This document shows, piece by piece, positions 60,613-64,000 of a stretch of DNA of 64,000 bases. The notes beneath the pieces are model-generated. The model did not search any database and had not been told where the DNA came from. It saw only the letters and a list, made by a program, of their open reading frames with translations. The position numbers and the translations under genes are program-made. Position 1 is the stretch's first letter; the number at the start of each line of letters is the position of its first letter. The stretch comes from Pelagicoccus sp. SDUM812003 (lineage in GTDB: Bacteria > Verrucomicrobiota > Verrucomicrobiia > Opitutales > Opitutaceae): the NCBI RefSeq assembly GCF_031127815.1, contig NZ_JARXHY010000004.1:372001-436000 (forward strand), given 5' to 3'.

Positions 60613-61878
60613 CTAGGCGAGCGGTTTGAGGTTCTGACCCTGCTTTTTCGAAAGGTCGTTGAAATAGGAGAGAAGATCGGCTTGCGGCATCGGTCGGGCG
60701 AAGAAGTACCCTTGGCAGAAATCGACTTCGAGCTGCTCGAGAAGATCAGCCGTTTGTCGGTCCTCGACACCCTCTGCCACGAGGTGCATGTTGAGCGATT
60801 TGCCCATGGCGATGATGGAGCGCATGATGCATTGACCCGCTGGTTCGAAAATGCAGGACACCAGCGAACGATCGATCTTGAGCTCGCTGTAGGCCACGTG
60901 GGACATCTGCATGAACGAGGATTCGCCGGTGCCGAAGTCGTCCACTGCTAGCCTGAAGCCCGCATCGACGAAGTCGCGCATGAGCGAAAGGGCGAGGGTA
61001 TAGTTGCTGAAGCTGGCAGTTTCCGTGACTTCGATGATGATCTGTTCTGGCGAGGCTCCTGCCTCGATGACCGCTTTCAGATAGGTCTCGACCAAGCGCG
61101 GGTTTTCGAACTGTCGGCGCGAAACGTTGATGGAGAAGGTGGGGGAGTGACCGGATTTCTGCAGCTCGACAAGCGACTGTAGGCTCTTTTTCAATACAAG
61201 AATTCCAAGGTTTTCCACTAGGCCTTCTCGCTCGGCGGTAGCGATGAACTCTCCGGGAGAAACGCTGCCTAGGTCGGCGTCGTTCCAGCGAGCGAGTGAT
61301 TCGACGCGATCGCAATTCCAGTCGCCCGTGTTGACGATGGGTTGAAAGTACACTTCGATAGCTTCCCGTTCGATGGCTTGGCGGAGGTGATAGGACAGGG
61401 TTGCTTGGCGACGTTCCTCGACTGTTTTGAGGTTGTCCAAACCCTTTTCGTTTCGTCCCACATATTCGGATACCAAATCCTGCAGCTGCTGATTGCCATC
61501 GCTTAAGATGTGGCAGTTCAGGGCTCCCTGCCGGATGCAATCGATGATCCAGCGCGATTCGTCGCGGCGGGTGATGGCGATGCAGCCGATAGTGGGCTGC
61601 ACGTGTTTCATAAGCGAGCGCCAGTGATGGGACTTGTTTGGGATCTCGGTCTGGTCCACGTCGACGATCAGCAGATCGATCAAGCCGGCGACGCGCTTCG
61701 CCGAAAGAAGGGAGGCTGGGTCTCCTGAACGGGCGAGCGAGTACCCGCCATGGCGCAAGCTGGACGCGATGCGTTCCGCGAGCATCGGCTCCTCGCTGCA
61801 GATGGCGATGCTGGCGTCGGCGGAGCCGGAGGTCGGGCCGCCTCTGAGGAAGGCGTTGTCCTGTGGGAAGTTTGTCAT
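60613..61878 (-). CDS. EAL-domain cyclic-di-GMP phosphodiesterase
   Basis: The 421-residue protein starts at ATG 61878; a longer upstream frame overlaps the secretin and is not used. Residues 22-135 look like a divergent receiver (ASIAICSEEPMLAERIASSL, DLLIVDVDQTEIP). The EAL domain runs from about 165 to 410. The motif reads ESLARW instead of EALxRW. SINVSRRQF, IIIEVTETASF, LAVDDFGTGESSF, LKIDRSLV and VAEGVED carry the other metal and catalytic residues, so hydrolysis is likely. It overlaps the secretin stop by 4 bases and is followed 2 bases later by the cyclase, which makes a signal-synthesis/breakdown pair inside a pilus operon. Confidence 0.9.
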   Translation of the reverse strand: MTNFPQDNAFLRGGPTSGSADASIAICSEEPMLAERIASSLRHGGYSLARSGDPASLLSAKRVAGLIDLLIVDVDQTEIPNKSHHWRSLMKHVQPTIGCIAITRRDESRWIIDCIRQGALNCHILSDGNQQLQDLVSEYVGRNEKGLDNLKTVEERRQATLSYHLRQAIEREAIEVYFQPIVNTGDWNCDRVESLARWNDADLGSVSPGEFIATAEREGLVENLGILVLKKSLQSLVELQKSGHSPTFSINVSRRQFENPRLVETYLKAVIEAGASPEQIIIEVTETASFSNYTLALSLMRDFVDAGFRLAVDDFGTGESSFMQMSHVAYSELKIDRSLVSCIFEPAGQCIMRSIIAMGKSLNMHLVAEGVEDRQTADLLEQLEVDFCQGYFFARPMPQADLLSYFNDLSKKQGQNLKPLA

Positions 61879-63278
61879 TCGTCCGAGATTCGAGGCGTGA
61901 GGATGATCACAAGCTCGTTGTTGACGGAGGTTTCGCGGGTGCCCTTGAAGGCTCGGCCGAGTACGGGAATATCTCCCAGAAAGGGGATTTTTCGATCGGT
62001 CTTGGCCGATTGGGTTTGAACTAGGCCGCCGAGGACTACCGTGCTGCCATCGCGGATACGCACGATCGAGGACGCCTGGCGTACGTCGATCACGGGCGCC
62101 GTCGCCCCGGTGACTGCAGAAACTTCGTTTCGTATCAGGCGGCTGACCGCAGGCGAAATATCGAGCGTGATCATGCCGTTTGACGAAATTTGAGGAGTGA
62201 TGGAGAGCACCGTGCCGACGGTGATGTTTTCGATCTCCTCCTGGGTGGTCAGGATCGGAGGATTGCCTGGAGACTGGGTGACGGTTTGGCGAAAGATGGG
62301 AATGTCCTGACCGACGCGGATAACGGCGGGCTGATTGTTCAGCGTGCGCAGCTTTGGCTTCGAGAGCACTTTGACGTTGCCTTGCTGCGCCAGCGCTGCG
62401 ATCACGAAACGGTTCGCGTTCGGCGTGTGCTCTATGTAGAGGGTGTTGCCTTCGAAACCGCTGCCGATGGATTCGCTGGGAATGACCAGACGTCCGGAAA
62501 AGTTGCTTGCCAGTTGGTTGGAAACCACATCCCAATCGATGCCGAGCTGCAAGGAGTCGTTGGTGGTGACCTCGTAGATCTCGACCTCGAGAATGACCTG
62601 ACGAACGACACTTTCGCTGACTTGTTCGAGTACGGATGCGATCTGGTCCATGCGAGCGTAGCGCTCTGTGACGCTGACAACGCCAGCAAGGCTGTTGACG
62701 GTATAGTTTCCGTCTTCGGAAACCATCGTAGCGAGTTGGTCGTTGATGGATTTCCAGAAATCGATGGTGGAGTCGGCGCTGACGCGCATGGTCGAACCCT
62801 GTTCGGAAACGCCACCGCCTGAGCTGAACTGGATATCGTTAGAGCCCATCCCTGTTCTAATGGTATTGATATAGTCGATACTGAAGATGCGGGTTTGGAA
62901 ATTCTTAACGCGGATCAAGGGACCGGCTTTGGTGAAGTAGTAGCCATGAGCGTCGAGCAGGGCGTCCATCGCAAGGTCGAGAGGCAGGTCATTGAAACTC
63001 ACAGTGATCGAGCCTTCGATATCTCGGTCGGGCACGATGTTGAGTTCGTTCGATTCGGCAAACAATGCAAGTGCCTGGGTGAGTTCCATATTGACCGCTT
63101 TGAAACTGAAGAGTTTCTGCGGTTGCCCCGCATGCAGCTGGCTCGAACTGGTCTGCGTCTCGTTGGTCGAGGATGTGGCGGTCTGCCCGCTGAGCGATCG
63201 GGGAGCCGTCAGCGTTGCGAAAGTCATCGCGCAGAGGAGAAGGAGAACGGCGGATAGGTTGAGATTGAGTGTTGGCAT
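61875..63278 (-). CDS. MshL/GspD-type secretin
   Basis: A 467-residue outer-membrane channel of the type II secretion / type IV pilus secretin family, closest in layout to MSHA pilus MshL. The N-terminus MPTLNLNLSAVLLLLCAMTFATLT is a signal peptide. An STN-like N0 domain (about 58-120, FKAVNMELTQALALFAESNE) comes first. It is followed by an N1-like part (YTVNSLAGVVSVTERYARMD) and the secretin core: VKVLSKPKLRTLNNQPAVIR, ITPQISSNGMITLDISPAVS and TVVLGGLVQTQSAKTDRKIPFLGDIPVLG (in part). The end NNELVIILTPRI is family-typical. It overlaps the EAL gene by 4 bases. Confidence 0.92.
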   Translation of the reverse strand: MPTLNLNLSAVLLLLCAMTFATLTAPRSLSGQTATSSTNETQTSSSQLHAGQPQKLFSFKAVNMELTQALALFAESNELNIVPDRDIEGSITVSFNDLPLDLAMDALLDAHGYYFTKAGPLIRVKNFQTRIFSIDYINTIRTGMGSNDIQFSSGGGVSEQGSTMRVSADSTIDFWKSINDQLATMVSEDGNYTVNSLAGVVSVTERYARMDQIASVLEQVSESVVRQVILEVEIYEVTTNDSLQLGIDWDVVSNQLASNFSGRLVIPSESIGSGFEGNTLYIEHTPNANRFVIAALAQQGNVKVLSKPKLRTLNNQPAVIRVGQDIPIFRQTVTQSPGNPPILTTQEEIENITVGTVLSITPQISSNGMITLDISPAVSRLIRNEVSAVTGATAPVIDVRQASSIVRIRDGSTVVLGGLVQTQSAKTDRKIPFLGDIPVLGRAFKGTRETSVNNELVIILTPRISDE

Positions 63279-63290
63279 GGGAAGGGCGGG

Positions 63291-63833
63291 TTAATTCCGA
63301 ACGGCCTCCTGGAGGGCCGAAACTTGGTAGGTCCAGCTCTCGCCGGGCTTGATAAAATAGGATTCTCCTTGGTGGGCGAGCCAGACGCCGGAAGCGTCGA
63401 TGCGCTCGATCTGGATGCGATCTACGCTTTGCCCAGGTTGGTAGCTTCGCTCGTCGATCAACGCCAGTCGAATGTTTCCCTGTATCCAGACACCTTTTAC
63501 GTGAAGGGTTTTGGAACGATTCTCGAGTTCGCTCGATTCAGCTGAGCCGATGTCGCTCTCGGCGGTACGAGGACGATTGAACAAAGCGCGGGTCAGGGGC
63601 TGCTCGGCCAGTCGTAGGATCGCTTCGCGGTCGAAACGGGGTTGGACGGGGGCGATCGAAGCTTCGGTCGAATCTTCGTAGATGGCGGGATCGTCGTAGT
63701 CGATATCTTGAGACGAATACAAGTCGGAGGGCCGATGCTTCGGCTTTCCTCCTATGAGAGAATGGGCCACCAAAGCGATCGCTCCGAGGGCGAGAGCGCC
63801 AGAAACAAAGGGATTGTTGAGTAGCTTTCTCAT
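63291..63833 (-). CDS. GspC/MshK-like pilus assembly protein
   Basis: A 180-residue protein with one N-terminal membrane helix (FVSGALALGAIALVAHSLIGG), a flexible periplasmic linker of about 85 residues, and a small beta domain (KTLHVKGVWIQGNIRLALID, SGVWLAHQGESYFIKPGESW) like the HR region of GspC. It lies 12 bases before the secretin gene and should link an inner-membrane pilus complex with the secretin. Assignment is by context and fold pattern, not by a strong family motif. Confidence 0.65.
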   Translation of the reverse strand: MRKLLNNPFVSGALALGAIALVAHSLIGGKPKHRPSDLYSSQDIDYDDPAIYEDSTEASIAPVQPRFDREAILRLAEQPLTRALFNRPRTAESDIGSAESSELENRSKTLHVKGVWIQGNIRLALIDERSYQPGQSVDRIQIERIDASGVWLAHQGESYFIKPGESWTYQVSALQEAVRN

Positions 63834-63834
63834 G

Positions 63835-64000
63835 CTATTTTTCGGTTCTTGCGACCAGGTTGAGGAAGGCTTTGGTGGATCGACCTTCGTCGGAAACGAC
63901 TTCGAAATGATCGATGTCGAAAGCTGATTCGGAGCGAGCCAGCGTCTGCAGGAAGGCGAGGATCTGCTCGGTGCTGAGATCGATTTCCCCTTGTCTTTGA
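63835..64000 (-). CDS. C-terminal fragment of a PilO/MshJ/GspM-like protein
   Basis: The window ends inside this gene. I translated the last 54 residues, which end ARTEK before TAG at 63835. The fragment STEQILAFLQTLARSES then FDIDHFEVVSDE, and TKAFLNLVART at the end, has the alpha-beta pattern of the ferredoxin-like domain closing PilO/GspM proteins. Its stop is one base from the ATG of the GspC-like gene, so it belongs to the same operon. The family call is tentative. Confidence 0.5.
   Translation of the reverse strand, partial: QRQGEIDLSTEQILAFLQTLARSESAFDIDHFEVVSDEGRSTKAFLNLVARTEK

Noticed and set aside
61879-62535. N-terminal extension of the EAL protein
   Set aside because: It overlaps the secretin coding sequence and has shadow-like composition. 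The ATG at 61878 gives a 4-base overlap and a normal protein.
1-64000. tRNA or rRNA genes, CRISPR arrays, insertion sequences, prophage
   Set aside because: I read both strands for conserved rRNA segments, tRNA T-loop motifs, regularly spaced repeats and transposase or integrase signatures and found none. A computational scan (tRNAscan-SE, Infernal) could still reveal small RNAs that I missed.

Overview
The window looks like a chromosomal segment of a free-living, probably marine, Gram-negative bacterium of the Verrucomicrobiota, most likely class Opitutae (a Pelagicoccus-like relative). This is an inference. The support is a very long GreA-type factor of the kind known from the Chlamydia/Verrucomicrobia group, outer-membrane proteins (porin, TonB receptor, secretin), two DUF2911 proteins, bacillithiol-type genes, and a fairly even, GC-rich base composition. 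I see no rRNA, tRNA, CRISPR array, transposase or phage gene. Almost all the DNA is coding.

Layout. 1-7.4 kb is housekeeping: proC (cut by the window edge), a REC-histidine kinase, folD, an exported protein, an RluB-type pseudouridine synthase, then fabG-acpP-fabF-ndk. 7.4-16 kb is a signalling island: a histidine-kinase-like protein that has lost its phospho-histidine, a 1322-residue five-PAS hybrid kinase ending in REC-REC-Hpt, a REC protein fused to a second degenerate kinase, and an intact REC-kinase. 16-28.4 kb is mixed: ammonium transporter, EamA exporter, glutaredoxin, a MEDS-domain sensor overlapping a histidine kinase, a methyltransferase beside a TPR-LuxR regulator, a DUF2911 protein, and a tightly overlapping ECF sigma / anti-sigma / YbjQ operon. 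28.5-37.9 kb holds an MsbA-like exporter, then pyrF-ispD-ispF-oppABC-glycosyltransferase on the minus strand, with ispE diverging from pyrF. 38-44.2 kb is ptsI, an ArsR-methyltransferase fusion, the long greA and rsmB. 44.2-51.3 kb is an envelope/chemosensory block: methyl-accepting protein, small phosphate-binding-like protein, porin, TonB receptor and an MFS pump.

The most interesting region is 51.6-59.6 kb. A plus-strand run encodes a DUF2911 protein, an exported 835-residue PIG-L/LmbE deacetylase, an easily missed 48-residue one-helix membrane protein, a sodium:solute symporter, a half-length BshC-like protein, BshB1 and BshA. From the 48-residue gene onward the genes overlap or abut. I read the last part as a bacillithiol (or related low-molecular-weight thiol) biosynthesis operon with a compact cysteine-ligase candidate, linked to an exported amidase and an importer that could serve salvage.

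59.6-64 kb, on the minus strand, is a surface-pilus locus. It holds the end of a PilO/MshJ-like gene, a GspC/MshK-like protein, an MshL-type secretin, and then an EAL protein and a REC-GGDEF protein in tight overlap. This directly couples cyclic-di-GMP turnover to pilus assembly.
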